Positions 1 to 10,350 are shown, numbered from the stretch's first letter. The stretch: 16,273 bases of DNA from Zopfochytrium polystomum (GCA_025765615.1 JAIVFJ010000656.1:1-16273), one strand, 5' to 3'. A program made the numbers and translations. Notes: generated by a model not told the origin, from the letters alone.

Positions 1-370
1 AAGAGTCGAGGGTCAGAGATCAAGTGAGGATGTGGTGGGTTCGGGAGGTGATTGATTTGAACAGTCCACTGCTGGTTCGCCATTCATTCTTCAGGCCTTC
101 AAAGCTGTGATCGATCCTGGGCAGAAACTAAGGAGAACCACATCTCCAAGATGCTGAGAGAACAGAGTCGATGACGGATGGAGCGAGGCGTCTAAATACG
201 GGCGTTGCTTTTCCTCGATCCAGATGCAACCAAGCCGTCGGAGGAGTAAAGGCGCGCCAAATTAACGATGCATCACCCAGTGGCGATAACAATCCGTGCA
301 CAGTATACAAGCTGCTGCTCCGATAAGCCGAGCCGAAATCCATGCGCTACACGATAGCCGGGACAAAGTA

Positions 371-446
371 GGATGCGATGGGATGGGTAGAATGGAATGG
401 GCAGGATAGGATGGGATGGGATGGGATGCGATGGATGGGATGCGTG
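371..446. repeat. Imperfect GGGAT/GGAAT-type tandem pentamer repeat
   Basis: The plus strand holds about 75 bases of imperfect pentamers built around GGGAT, with GGAAT, GGCAG and GGATA variants. The most regular part is near 409-430. It is a short minisatellite-like tract. It does not match the usual fungal telomere unit and lies inside the window, so I do not read it as a telomere. Confidence 0.8.
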
Positions 447-1803
447 GGTTTGGCGATGAATGGGACTTGCCTTGACTTTGACGAGTGTGACTTTTTTTCA
501 AACAACTATCGGGGCCACAGCCAAAACTTGTCCACGCTACTCCAGCTCCCGCGCGTAGCAACACCCCACCCCCACCCCCACCACGACCCCCATCATCGCC
601 AGGCGTTCAAGATGGATTGCACGTGTACCTCTTCGGACAAGCCCGCACTGCATACACCTGCTGCGCACCTCGCGAGTCATCCAAGTCCCGTCATCAGACG
701 CAAAACACGGCCTTCATCTTGCTGCTGAAACGCAAGAACGTGGAACAGAGAAAGGATGCCATCTGCCTAAGGAACAATCTCCTTTCATTCAGTCTTTCCA
801 GAGCAATTTGGCCCGAAGTTACTGTTTTGGATGGGTGTTTACAATGGCGTCGCGGCCTTGAGCGCACAGCCCCCGTGAATGACGGGCCAGTGCACGCTAA
901 GCAACGAGGGTGGCGAGAAAAGCTGTTCCACAGACCTGTGGGAAAAGGTTGATTTTTGGGGGGTGCGCGGTTGCGGCGTCGAAGAGGCGCTGCGCGAGGA
1001 GAATATCCGCATGCTTTGTTCAATATTTTGGACGCTGTGGTGCACGGTAACGTTATCACCACCCAGATCGACTTTGCGCCGGATGGGATACACATTTGTG
1101 ACGTCCCACCGATGAGGGCCTTGTGTTTCTGCTCTCTTATTCACGTTACAGTCGTTGGTGAACCCAATCCGTTCCCCTCTATTGAACCTTTCCGCTCTTT
1201 TCAACCCCGCTCCTGTCCATGGCACAACCGGCCAACGGATTTCAAGTATTTGCACCAAAAAGGGTGAAGAATGTGAAGGAGATACTTTGTGGACACCGAT
1301 CGTCGCAAGTCGCAACAGCAGCGATTGCCGGACGAAGCAAACAAGTTCAGGTTGGGAGGCAGCATCTTGCCGGTTTTCCCCGGATTATCGCCCTCGCCCC
1401 CCGCCCAGCCAGTCCTAGGAGCAGGCCATTGTAGCGGCCATCTTTCTTGGTACAAATCGGATTGACGCAGATTAATAACATTTCTAGGCCGTCCAAACCT
1501 TTTTCGTCCGCATCATGAATTTCTTGCTCTTCGCGCACTATAATGACACCGCGCGTTCGCCGGGTCTGATCGCGTAATTGGGCCGAGAAATTCCTCAATT
1601 TCCCAAAAATAAATCAACAAAATAATATGACGCGATTTCTGCACAAACAATTTCCGCCGTGTCTTTCGTTTGGTGCCACTTTCGCGGGACAAGAGGGCAA
1701 CGAAGTAACAGTTGCGCCATAATGGACTCGGTCCGGCTTTACTTGCGGCGGAAGACAAACCCTAAGAGCCAGCCAAGGGAAAGATCACTATCGAAACAAG
1801 AAC

Positions 1804-1894
1804 AGAGAGAGAGAGAGAGTGAGAGAGGAGAGAGGAGAGTGAGAGAGAGAGAGAGGGAGAGAGAGAGATGAGATGGGAGAGAGAGAGAGAGATA
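1804..1894. repeat. Imperfect GA microsatellite
   Basis: About 90 bases consist almost only of GA dinucleotides, broken by GAGTGAG, GAGGAG and GATGAGATGG interruptions. The tract ends about 220 bp upstream of the permease start codon. A CT tract sits at a similar place before the peroxidase gene. GA/CT tracts can influence promoter chromatin, but here that role is only inferred. Confidence 0.95.
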
Positions 1895-2014
1895 GCGAAT
1901 ACGCGCTCCTGCGTCGGCGAGACGAACTCGGCATGGGCTTGCATTTTCGCAACAGAAGGGTGCGATCGCGACTTCTCATCTGCGGAGCAAAAGATTATCA
2001 GTAAAACCGGACAG

Positions 2015-2022
2015 TATAAATA
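2015..2022 (+). promoter_or_regulatory. TATA-box-like element of the permease gene
   Basis: TATAAATA lies 92 bp before the permease ATG at 2115. A pyrimidine-rich stretch follows at about 2043-2097 (CTTCCTCTTC, then CCTCCTCCTCC), where fungal transcripts often start. Spacing and sequence suit a core promoter. No experimental start site is visible. Confidence 0.5.
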
Positions 2023-2114
2023 AGCACGGCCTGTCACGAGCACTTCCTCTTCATCCAGTTTTCCGTGCATCCGTCGCCTCCTCCTCCCTTCTTTTATCAG
2101 ATCAATCAATAGAG

Positions 2115-4082
2115 ATGGCTGACACTAACGCGGGCTCGAGCGGCCATCACATAGCTCCTCTGGCTGTTGGCGGTACGCGTTGAAGGGGAACGCTAGGCTT
2201 TACTGAACCTTTCTATTTTTTTAGATCAGCGTCTAAAGCGGCGGATCGGTTGGTTCGAAGCCGGCCTCTTCAATGTTGGGATGGTGAGAACGCTCGGGTT
2301 CTCTCCCACGAAAAATTGTATGTGGGCTTAGACTCACAATTCACTTCCGCACGTCTAGATTATCGGAACCGGCATCTTCACCAATCCAAGTCTGATTCTG
2401 TCGTACGCCGGGTCGACTGGAGCGTCGCTTTCTGTGGATTCTCGGCGTGTTGTTGCTGCCGCGGGGCTGTGGTCGTTTACCGAGCTTGGAACAACTGTAA
2501 GCGCAAAATGTAAACTTTCCTCGTCCTTCGGGAAATGGGGGGCTCTGACGAAGACTTCCTCCACTCCCCCCATTGTCCAAACCAGCTTCCTCGAGCTGGT
2601 GGCGAAAAGGAATATACCCGTCGCTTACGCGTACCCCCAAAGCCGAGCTTCCTCCTGGTTCGTAACCTTTTCGCATTAAAAAAAAAACGGTCTCATCATC
2701 CTCCGTGGTGCTGGCTCTCCGCGAACGGCCTCATTGTCTTTGGAAACGTACTGGTCACACTACCGCGATTTACGGGGCCCCACGTACCTGAGGCGGTAAG
2801 CAAGCCTTAGTTCCTTTTTTTTCCCACGGCCCTAACCGGCCGTTCCGTTCCAGACTACGGAGCCAGCTGTGGGCCGTTTGGTTGCAGTGTCAGTTTTTGT
2901 GCCATCATCAACACTCGTGTCCGTTCCAATCGCCGTGGCGCCCTGAACTCTGTCCGTTAACCGTCTACAAGATGGCGCTTGTGACTTTCATCATCATCAC
3001 TGGCATTGTAGCATTGGCCTTGGAGGGTTCAAGGCGCGAACATTCCCCGGACTCACCTCAAGCAACATCAACTTTGATGGCACCTCCACAGACACTGGTA
3101 GCTTTGCTACCGCAATCTACTATGTCATGTTGTGTACAACGGTTGGGCTAACGTCAACTACATTTTGGATGAAGTCCAGTAAGTTTCAACACGAATTGCT
3201 CCATTAATTTGTTAGGGTCTCACACTTCTTTCGATCTCCAGGGATCCAGTTCGCAACCTTCCAAAAGCCGCAATCTTCAGTCTCTCCTCCACCTTTGTTT
3301 TGTACATCCTCGCAAACCTTTCCTACTTCAGTGTTTTGACCAAGAGCGAAATCCTCGGCTCAAACCTCACCGTCGCCGCCAACTTCTTCACAAAGACCTA
3401 CGGCGGCACATTTGGTTCTCGCGTCCTCCCCATCCTCGTCGCCCTCTCTCCCTTCGGCTTCGGCTCGTCCATCCTCTACACCGGCTCTCGCGTCATCCTC
3501 GAAACCGCCCGCGAGGGGCTTCTCCCGTTCGCCGACTACTTTGGCTGGGTCGAACCGCGCACAAAGAGCCCGATCTTCGCTATCCTGCTTCTCTGGGTGC
3601 TGGGCGTGGTGTTCCTGTTCGCGCCGCCGCCCGGCCAGGTCTTCAGTTTCATCGTCACCTACGCGGGGTACACCGGTTACCTGTTCTACCTCTTTGCGGT
3701 CGTTGGTATCTACATCATACGCAACCGGGAGCCGGAGCTCCATCGTCCGATCAAGGTGCCGCTGGTCGCCGCGGGCTTCTTCTGCCTGTTCGCCTTGTAC
3801 GAGTTGATCTTCTCGCTGGTGCCGCCGAAAAAGTCGTCAACGACGTACCCGTACTACGCTCCTTACGTCCTCTCCATTGCCGTCCTGATTTTGACGATCG
3901 GCCTCTGGTACCTCCAGGTCATTTGGTACAAGGGCCCGGAGAAGTCGTACAACTCTCGCATTGCCGCCGAGGGCGTCGCAGAACTCAAGCGTGACGTGTA
4001 TGGAAATGACGCTGGAGATGTTCTCAACGGCAAGGACGAAAACCTGAATGGCAAAGGCGAGAATGAGGCCCGTGCGGCCTAA
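2115..4082 (+). CDS. LAT/APC-superfamily amino-acid permease
   Basis: This is a plasma-membrane amino-acid transporter of the APC superfamily, LAT type. My exons are 2115-2172, 2225-2283, 2359-2496, 2586-2795, 2854-3178 and 3242-4082, all with GT-AG introns, giving about 544 residues, normal for the family. Key segments are KRRIGWF before TM1, the substrate-site loop IIGTGIF (residues 40-46), FTELGTTLPRAGGEKEY, and NYILDEVQDPVRNLPKAA followed by the long clean last exon with about six membrane helices and a hydrophilic tail. The start is the first ATG after a TATA box. Exons 3-5 contain frame breaks. In exon 5, one missing base near each of 2898, 2958, 3023 and 3134 restores homology and exactly fixes the exon phase. 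Exons 3 and 4 carry compensating shifts. The substrate cannot be told from sequence. Confidence 0.88.
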
Positions 4083-4170
4083 ACCACTCCCCCAACCCCC
4101 CAAGTTTTTCAATTATTCGTTGTTTGTATGGATTGTTGCCCACACCCCACTTGTGCATGTCGGAATGCTT

Positions 4171-4211
4171 CTCAAACGTATCATTGATACTGCTTTGACT
4201 CCTGCTTTTGC
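4171..4211. repeat. 41-bp direct repeat, copy 1
   Basis: This copy begins CTCAAACGTATC and ends CCTGCTTTTGC. It matches the copy at 4304-4344 at 38 of 41 positions. The copies are 133 bp apart, in the shared 3' region of the convergent permease and AK7 genes. Confidence 0.9.
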
Positions 4212-4303
4212 CATCCTCCGGCCTTCTATGATTATGTTTTCTTGTTGCGTTTTTTGTTTGTATTTTGTTTTTACCACTCTTTCCTCCCTTCTCTGTCTGG
4301 CCC

Positions 4304-4344
4304 CTCAAACGTATCTTTGATATTGCTTTGACACCTGCTTTTGC
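4304..4344. repeat. 41-bp direct repeat, copy 2
   Basis: This is the second copy of the repeat at 4171-4211, with three substitutions and no gaps. The 92 bp between the copies do not resemble the repeat. Similarity fades just after TTTTGC, although TTCTAT follows within a few bases in both copies, hinting at an older and longer duplication. Confidence 0.9.
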
Positions 4345-4462
4345 AAAACTTCTATCCTCAGTGAAATTGGTTTGCTGGCTAGGTGCTGAATATATCTATT
4401 CCGGCCTCTTCATGAACCTCTGCCGCTTTTGTCCAAACAAAAATCTCGGGGCTGCACTGGAC

Positions 4463-7400
4463 TCAGTCTGCCATGTTGGCAACGTTATGTTTGAACAGAT
4501 ACTCGGCCAGGAAATCAATTGGGTCCTGCAGCAAGCAAAAGTCAATCGAAGCCAGGTATCGAGCTCGGAAAGCATCAGAAAAGAAGAAAGCTACCTCAGG
4601 ACGAACTTTGCACACGTCGATGAGCCCTGCCGTCAACGTTGGCATGACGTACTTCATGAGGGTAGTTACGCAGAGGAACTGATTGGGCCTCCAGCACTTC
4701 TTGTTCTTGCTTTCTTATCTCTTCCATACGCAAATTCTGTAGGGTTGGGAGCATGGGAGTTCGCAGTGAGTATCCAACGATCAGTTGGGTCACTGGCAGC
4801 CTCTCACCCATTCAGTCACTGATTTTGCGTGCCGCTCGGACTCTTCTTTTTCCCTCTTGAGCCGCTCCTCCTCTGCCTGGGCAGACTCTTTTGCCTGCGA
4901 GTTTCAAAGAATGTTGAAGGGATCGAAAATCCACGTCAGTGCCCGTACTTCCGCATTTGCATTCTCTGGTAATAAAGTACCTTTTGTTCTTCGATCGCCC
5001 GTCTCTTTTCCGCAATCTGCTCCGGTGTCGGGCCGTAGTTGTGAGGTTTTCCAATCTTTTTGATGATCCCATCCAAAACCGTCTGCAAGTGGTTCGTGTC
5101 GATGGTGACGGGGTGCGGGTGGATCTCTAGCTCATCGTAATAGTTGAGGACCGTGTTTTCCTCCGTGTTGGCTGCGCGGAACTCTTCGAGTCGCTTGATG
5201 AGAGCTTTGTGGGTGACAGAGGAAGAGAGTCCCCGATTATTAAGAGTCGGAAAGCACGGTGCTTGTTATTGAAGGAGCTCTACAAACGACCTCACCTTCT
5301 TCTGCGTTTTTGGTGCCAGCGACGGCGGACTCTGGCAGATTCATTACACGCTCCTTGATGAATTCGTCCGTGCATTCCAAGGAAAGCACGAACTCTGGAC
5401 CGATGATCTCGTCCATTCCGTCCTTGCCGTCGTCGTCCAAAGCTGCACAGAGAGAAATATTAAAAATTGGCTAGGGCGCTTGCAAAGCCCAAAAACCATC
5501 TCAACGTTCCGCCTTACGTCGAAACAGTTGCACAGCTTCTCCGTTCGTCGTCGGGAATCCGTCCAGCACGTATCCTTGGTTCCTGCACGGCATGGACCGC
5601 AGCCGGTCCCGCACAAAGTTCACGATCTGTTCCTCGGGGGTACCGCCCGTTGTTTGCGCGCGCAGCTTCCCGGAGCTCGTCGAGCAGCTCGCGGTCGGCG
5701 TCAATGTCGTCGTCGGCTTCTTCGGGGCGGAGGTTTCCGGCGGCACGCCGTTCCTTTATTTTGCAAAACAGCGGCAGGAGAGTTGATACTTTTTTAGTTC
5801 GAAGTCGAGGTAGGGGGAAACGTACGAGTCGTGCGATTGCGTCGTGGACGACTGCCTCGACGTCCAAGAGGTGGATGTCGTAGTATTCGGCGAGGGCTTT
5901 TGCGATTGTAGATTTACCGCTTGCCGGAGGACCGTGCAGGACGATTTTCAGAGGCGAGAGGCCGCGGGCATCTTTGTATTCTTGAATGAGCTGAGGCAAG
6001 TTTTCCAATATCCCAGCCTTTTTGGTGATAAAGTCAGTTTTCCTCGTCGCAAACCGAAAGGCACAGCTGCAGCGCTTACGTCGTACTTCCACTCGAACGA
6101 CATGTCTTTGACGTGGCCAGGCTCGAGACGCAAGTTAACGTGGAGCATGTCGTAGTCAGACTGGGGCATGTTCTTATTTAGGAGTGCCGCTTCTTTGGGC
6201 ATCCTCCTAATTCGGCCGGTGCCCAAGGTCTCGCTGATTCCCTTCAAAAAAAAACTTGTCAACGGCGACGCAGGCATAGCGGGGCGAGCGCACCTTTGTC
6301 AACTCCATCAGAGTGCTTTTGGAGTCGTCGATTGCAAGGAGGTATCTCGTCTCGGGCTGCACGTCGGCGACTTCGACGATTATGTTGCACAGATCGTCCA
6401 GGTGAATTGTGGGGAGGGCGTTGGATCCGTCCCCATAACAGGGAATGTCGGCGTTGTGCCACGCCGACTGCATGCGCGAAGACGGTGGTTAATTTAGAGA
6501 GCAGGCATTTGGTGCCTGACCTTGAACATGTAGTGGAACAAGTTGTCTCCAGCATGGTAGACCAGCCCCGACGCTACAACAAAAGTTCTCAGGGCGCTCT
6601 TTTTCCCGCATCGTATTACGGATTTCTCCACGTTGACGTGGTTCTTGTAGTTTGGATGTGGCTTTCGTCGGCGGTACTCGTCTTCTGCGAGGAAGGCATC
6701 GGGATCGTCCTTTTTTAACGATGTTTTGCCCCAAAATATTTCAGTTGAGCAAGATCTCGACGCCAAACACCGACATCAAACCTGGTCGACTTTTGTCTTT
6801 GCCCACGTCATGATGGTCGAAACGGCGATGAAGGTCTTTGGATGATCGACAAAGCTTTCGGACATCTCAGAGAGCACTGGAGAGAGCATTTAATGTCGAA
6901 ATAATAAATGGACGACCGAGGCATGCTCACTCTCGATCGCCCAAGCGGCCTCGTCGAGCGAAGTAAGCAAGTCGAAAATAATGATATCAGACGCCAGCAA
7001 CGCCTCCTTCATTGCATTCTGATCATCTCTCTGTGAAGGCAAATATCGTTCAGACAACGATCAAGACGAAAAACGAATCACGCGAGGGGGAAAGCCCGAC
7101 CGGCACGATCTCCTGGACCCACTTCGGCTTTGCGCCGGGGACCGCGACCTTGTCGATAGCCTCCCTCCTCGCCAGATCGCGCATCTTGTCGCCTGTGTCC
7201 ACGGGCGTGACCGTGCCGGGACCGAACAGCAGCAAGCCCTCGACAGGCGGCTCGGCGGGGCCGTCCGCGGCCTGGAGCGTGCCCCAGACCTTGTACGACT
7301 CTGGCGGCGGCGGGGCGGCATCGGCCCCGCCTGCGGCGGCCGAGGAGGCGCCATCGTCGTCCAGGTCGCCCCCGCCCGACATGCCGCCGACGCCGTCGCC

Positions 7401-7487
7401 GCGGCGGGCGCCGGGCTGGGTCTGCGAGAGCAGCCGCGAGAGGTTGTGGCCCAGCGCAGAGTCGACGTCCGATATGAAGCACCGCAT
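4463..7487 (-). CDS. AK7: Adenylate kinase 7 (epimerase-like + AK + DPY-30)
   Basis: AK7 family protein; the kinase domain would interconvert 2 ADP with ATP + AMP. Thirteen exons on the minus strand: 7487-7101, 7030-6931, 6876-6782, 6709-6521, 6467-6294, 6241-6080, 6017-5826, 5753-5518, 5442-5296, 5204-4981, 4894-4808, 4736-4595, 4525-4463. About 731 residues, close to animal AK7. Residues 1-350 are the NAD-binding/epimerase-like part ([16 protein letters not shown], then [11 protein letters not shown] and [16 protein letters not shown]). The P-loop GPPASGKST is at 398-406, the AMP-site segment [14 protein letters not shown] at 487-500, an E/K/R-rich coiled region follows, and the DPY-30 motif ([14 protein letters not shown] to [11 protein letters not shown]) is at about 685-725. 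Two frame breaks need one base removed each: CCCCC at 5636-5640 and CCC at 4660-4662. The exon 1 donor is uncertain (7101 or 7082). Family members act in cilia and flagella. Confidence 0.93.
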
Positions 7488-8336
7488 TCTTCCCGTTTGT
7501 TCCAGACAATTCCTCACCAAATGCTAGTAAACAGACCCTTGACAAGTCTAACCGCGTCTTCGTGGCACGGACAGCACTTACTCCGCGTTGGTTACCCAGT
7601 CCCCGCCTTCCTATTTGCAATGACCTCGCGTATCTGAAACCACCACGACACATGCAGCTCTTGGCATGGGTGCAGCAGTGCATATGGACAGTGCTTTCCG
7701 TGTGCAGCTCCCAACGCACGTGCATAAGTCCGCCTTCTCTGCAAATACAAGCCAACGCTCGCAGGCGTTCTGTTCTCGGCTACCAATGGATATCCGAGTG
7801 ACCGGGGCCGCATGGGGTACGGGTTGACGATGGGCGTAGGAGATGTTGGCGACCCCCAAAATGCGCTGTTTATTTTTTACGGGAGATGTATGATCAAGGA
7901 GGACGATCGATTCAGCCACGAGAGGCGGTGGTGCCTTGAAGACAGCTTCGCCACAAATAAATACGCCCAACCGGCAATGACGACTATCGCTTTGGGGCTG
8001 AGCCTGACGCTTGGCTCACACACGCGGCTCTGGGCATGCCCAGAAAGGAGACAGAAAGATCTTGTGCGACGATGGGTGGAGTAAATATTCACATGTCCCG
8101 GATCAACAAAGGGCGGCTGTGCACTTTTGGTCTCCTGGTCTTGCGCCTCCTTCCTGCCGACTACCTACCTGTGCAGCCCACATTGTGTTTGTTGCGTTGT
8201 CTGACTGCGAATGAACGAATTCCCTGGCCTTTTCTTCCTGTTTTCGTGGCTTTCCGTTTTTGCAATATTTTTTTGGGGCTTTCGTCAGCATCCTCCACCC
8301 ACCTTCATATTACTGAGCGAGACACACGACTGGCGT

Positions 8337-8394
<58 letters not shown>

Positions 8395-8520
8395 GCCTCC
8401 ATTTCCTCCAAAGATTCCCTTTTTTTGCGCCGGCTTTGTGGATCCGTCAGAAGTTCAAATAGACTCCGCCTCACTCCACACTCCCCAATCTCCTCCCCCT
8501 TCCCCCTTCCATCCCCGAAA
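7488..8520. other. Divergent intergenic region between AK7 and peroxidase
   Basis: About 1 kb separates the divergent starts of AK7 (minus) and the peroxidase (plus), so it should hold both promoters. I see no protein with recognisable motifs. A good donor-like GTAAGTG on the minus strand near 7580 could mark an AK7 5'-UTR exon, but no upstream ATG joins in frame. The region ends with a CT repeat and a pyrimidine-rich leader just before 8521. Confidence 0.6.
8337..8390. repeat. CT microsatellite upstream of the peroxidase
   Basis: About 54 bases of TC dinucleotides with one TT interruption near 8363, ending 130 bp before the peroxidase ATG. Pyrimidine-rich sequence continues to the start codon. 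The tract may act as a promoter or leader element, as CT blocks often do in fungi; that role is inference. Confidence 0.95.
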
Positions 8521-9730
8521 ATGCGCTTCTCGCCAGCGGCCTTTGCCAACGCAGCCCTCGTCCTGGGCGCCGCGCTCACTTTCGTGTCGGGCCTCGCTCC
8601 CGCCGCCACCACGGCCTCTCCGACCAACGGCGGTGGCGGCGGCAGCAGCGGCGACTGGACGCCGTACTACACGAGCACGCTGACTCCTCTCAACTGGACC
8701 GACATCCGCACCGAAGTCGTCGAGCTGGTGCGGCGGGGCTTTGGGCCAGTGCTGCTGCGGCTGGCGTGGCACGACGCGGCGACCGCGAACGTGGCAAAGG
8801 GCACGGGCGGCCCGCACGCGACCATCAACGTCCAACGCCCGGCGGACCCCGGGAACAACGGCTTGCAGAGGGCCGTGGACGCCCTGACGCCCATCGGGAA
8901 GGACTACCCGTCGCTGTCGGCGGCTGACTTGTGGTCATTTGCTGGATGCGTCGCTGTCAAGGCCATGGGAGGTAAGCAAAGAAGAGGCGAAAGGAACAAA
9001 GCGCAGAGGGTCCTCCCCCAACCCCCCTTCTCTCGTGTGGAGCTTCTTCGACGCATGCATTCGCTCGACCACTCACTCCATCGCACAATGACCCCCCCAC
9101 ACTCCAAACAACCCTCACAAAAAAGGCCCCAACATCAAATGGCACCCGGGCCGGCGCGACTACACCGACATCAAGCAAGCGAACCTCACGCCGCAAGACA
9201 ACGCGCTGCCGTCCGCCAAGTTTGGTCCTAGCGAGCTGGTGGCGTTCTTTGCCCGGTTCAACATGAACGTGACGGACATTGGCGCGCTGATCCTCGGCGG
9301 GCACGGGGTGGGGCGGTGCCACAAGGAGTTCTCCGGGTACAACGGCCCATGGACGGGGGCGGAGCACGTGTTTTCAAACTTTTACGGCATCACGAACCCT
9401 GGCCCGGAGGGGTACAAGAACAAGACGGTCGACCTGCCCGACGGTACAAAAAGCTGGCAGCTGAACGGAAAGAGTTGAGTGATTGGCTTTATTCCCAGTT
9501 TCCGCCCGCGCTTCCCCCACCCCTAAAAACACAAACAAACGTACAACAAAAAACAGGCCTCATCAACGGCAAATCGGTCATGCAGCTGCCTAGCGACACG
9601 GCGACGCTCATCGCGGCGGGGCAGGGACCCGCTGTTCGGGCGCATGGCCACCGACAAGGACTTTTTCTTCCAGTACTGGCAGGATGTCTTTGCCCGTCTC
9701 CTCGCGCTCAACCTCGACAATCCAAGCTAG
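8521..9730 (+). CDS. Secreted class I haem peroxidase (CCP/APX-like)
   Basis: This is a haem peroxidase of the cytochrome c/ascorbate peroxidase class, which reduces H2O2 with an electron donor. Exons are 8521-8971, 9126-9473 and 9557-9730. An N-terminal hydrophobic stretch (residues about 6-30, AALVLGAALTFVSGLAPA) looks like a secretion signal, followed by a Gly/Ser linker. Catalytic features are distal R80, W83 and H84 in RLAWHDAAT, proximal H210 in GGHGVGRCH, and W226 in GPWTGAE, which aligns with the radical Trp191 of yeast CCP. D280 in LPSD is the Asp partner of the proximal His. Three N-glycosylation sequons (N58, N198, N249) fit secretion. One extra base in the G runs at 9618-9626 breaks the frame. 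Removing it gives DPLFGRMATDKDFFFQYW and a TAG at 9728. Read uncorrected, the frame instead runs to 9765. The donor cannot be told. Confidence 0.9.
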
Positions 9731-9978
9731 GCCCCGCCGTTTCGTGCGACCCCACCGATTTTTGAGGGGATGGGCCTCCTCAACGAGATCGGTGCTTTCC
9801 TCTTTTCTTCTTCTTTTTCCCTCGTTTCCTTTCCCACACAGTCCCCTTCCCCAACCAAACTTTCCATCGATCACCAGCCTATATGAGAGAAGGAATCGTC
9901 CTGATTCTGCATTATCCCATTTTCGTTTTCGACATTGCCGCAGCGCATTTTTTTATAAGGTTTATGGTTACGCTCCAG

Positions 9979-10015
9979 TGAGAGAAGGCTATTATCATTG
10001 GTATGTCTTCTCTCA
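9979..10015. repeat. Hairpin: 9-bp inverted repeat with 19-nt loop
   Basis: TGAGAGAAG at 9979-9987 is perfectly complementary to CTTCTCTCA at 10007-10015. The string TGAGAGAAGG also occurs once more near 9884. The hairpin lies about 250 nt past the peroxidase stop codon and could sit in its 3' UTR or mark a transcript end. No U-tract follows, and eukaryotic genes do not need a hairpin terminator. Confidence 0.5.
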
Positions 10016-10350
10016 GAGATCTCACCAACAATTCCCTCCCGCGTCCTTTCCTTTTTTGTTTGTCGCATGGTTTTTCGTATCGACCTCGTCGTCGGTGAAA
10101 GAAGGAATGGCGAGAGGAGCGCGCGGGGAGGACGGTGGATGTTCTAAATGTTTCCAAACCCTCCCTGAGTTCTCTTTTGTTTACAAGACGCGAATGTTTT
10201 TTTTTCAGGAAGTATGGATGAAGAAGCCCCGTAAACAGCGCTGGTGTGTCAAATTATGTGGCTGTCCCCGATGACAACAACCTGCTGGGGTTCTTTCGGG
10301 AACCTTCCACGACGAAGAGGACACACAGAGGAAGCGAGCCCCCCCCCCGG

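Larger units (their letters stand above)
1..2114. other. Gene-poor upstream region, no supportable CDS
   Basis: I found no convincing gene in the first 2.1 kb. Open frames of 60-160 codons exist on both strands but overlap each other, lack recognisable motifs and do not join through good splice sites. Visible structure is a GGGAT-like tandem block (371-446), a C-rich stretch (about 562-592), a GA repeat (1804-1894) and a TATA-like box at 2015. One short stretch on the plus strand near 1010-1130 reads like a sliding-clamp N-terminal segment, but it is too weak to call and is listed under findings. Confidence 0.6.
4083..4462. other. Convergent intergenic region between permease and AK7
   Basis: This 380-bp stretch separates the permease stop codon from the AK7 stop codon, which face each other, so it must hold both 3' ends. 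It is T-rich on the plus strand and contains the two copies of a 41-bp direct repeat. I see no AATAAA signal that is clearly placed for either gene, and no third gene. Confidence 0.7.

Noticed and set aside
371..446. Telomere-like repeat
   Set aside because: The GGGAT-like units are irregular, short and internal, and do not match TTAGGG.
1804..1894. CRISPR-like or satellite array
   Set aside because: It is a simple GA microsatellite with no spacer/repeat structure.
2341..2676. Minus-strand frame of 111 codons opposite permease exons 3-4
   Set aside because: It is antisense to exons with clear permease homology and has no motifs of its own.
3209..3994. Long 261-codon plus frame overlapping permease exon 6
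   Set aside because: It is the Arg/His/Pro-rich out-of-frame shadow of the permease. The other frame gives membrane helices and family motifs.
4265..4822. 185-codon plus-strand open frame over the AK7 3' exons
   Set aside because: It is antisense to AK7 exons 11-13, including the DPY-30 motif, and crosses the direct repeat. It has no homology I recognise.
7078..7755. 225-codon minus frame overlapping AK7 exon 1
   Set aside because: It is the shifted Arg/Pro-rich reading of the GC-rich exon. The AK7 frame matches the family N-terminus.
9684..10274. 196-codon plus frame after the peroxidase
   Set aside because: It is Phe/Ser/Pro-rich from T-rich intergenic sequence, overlaps the peroxidase end in another frame and has no motifs.
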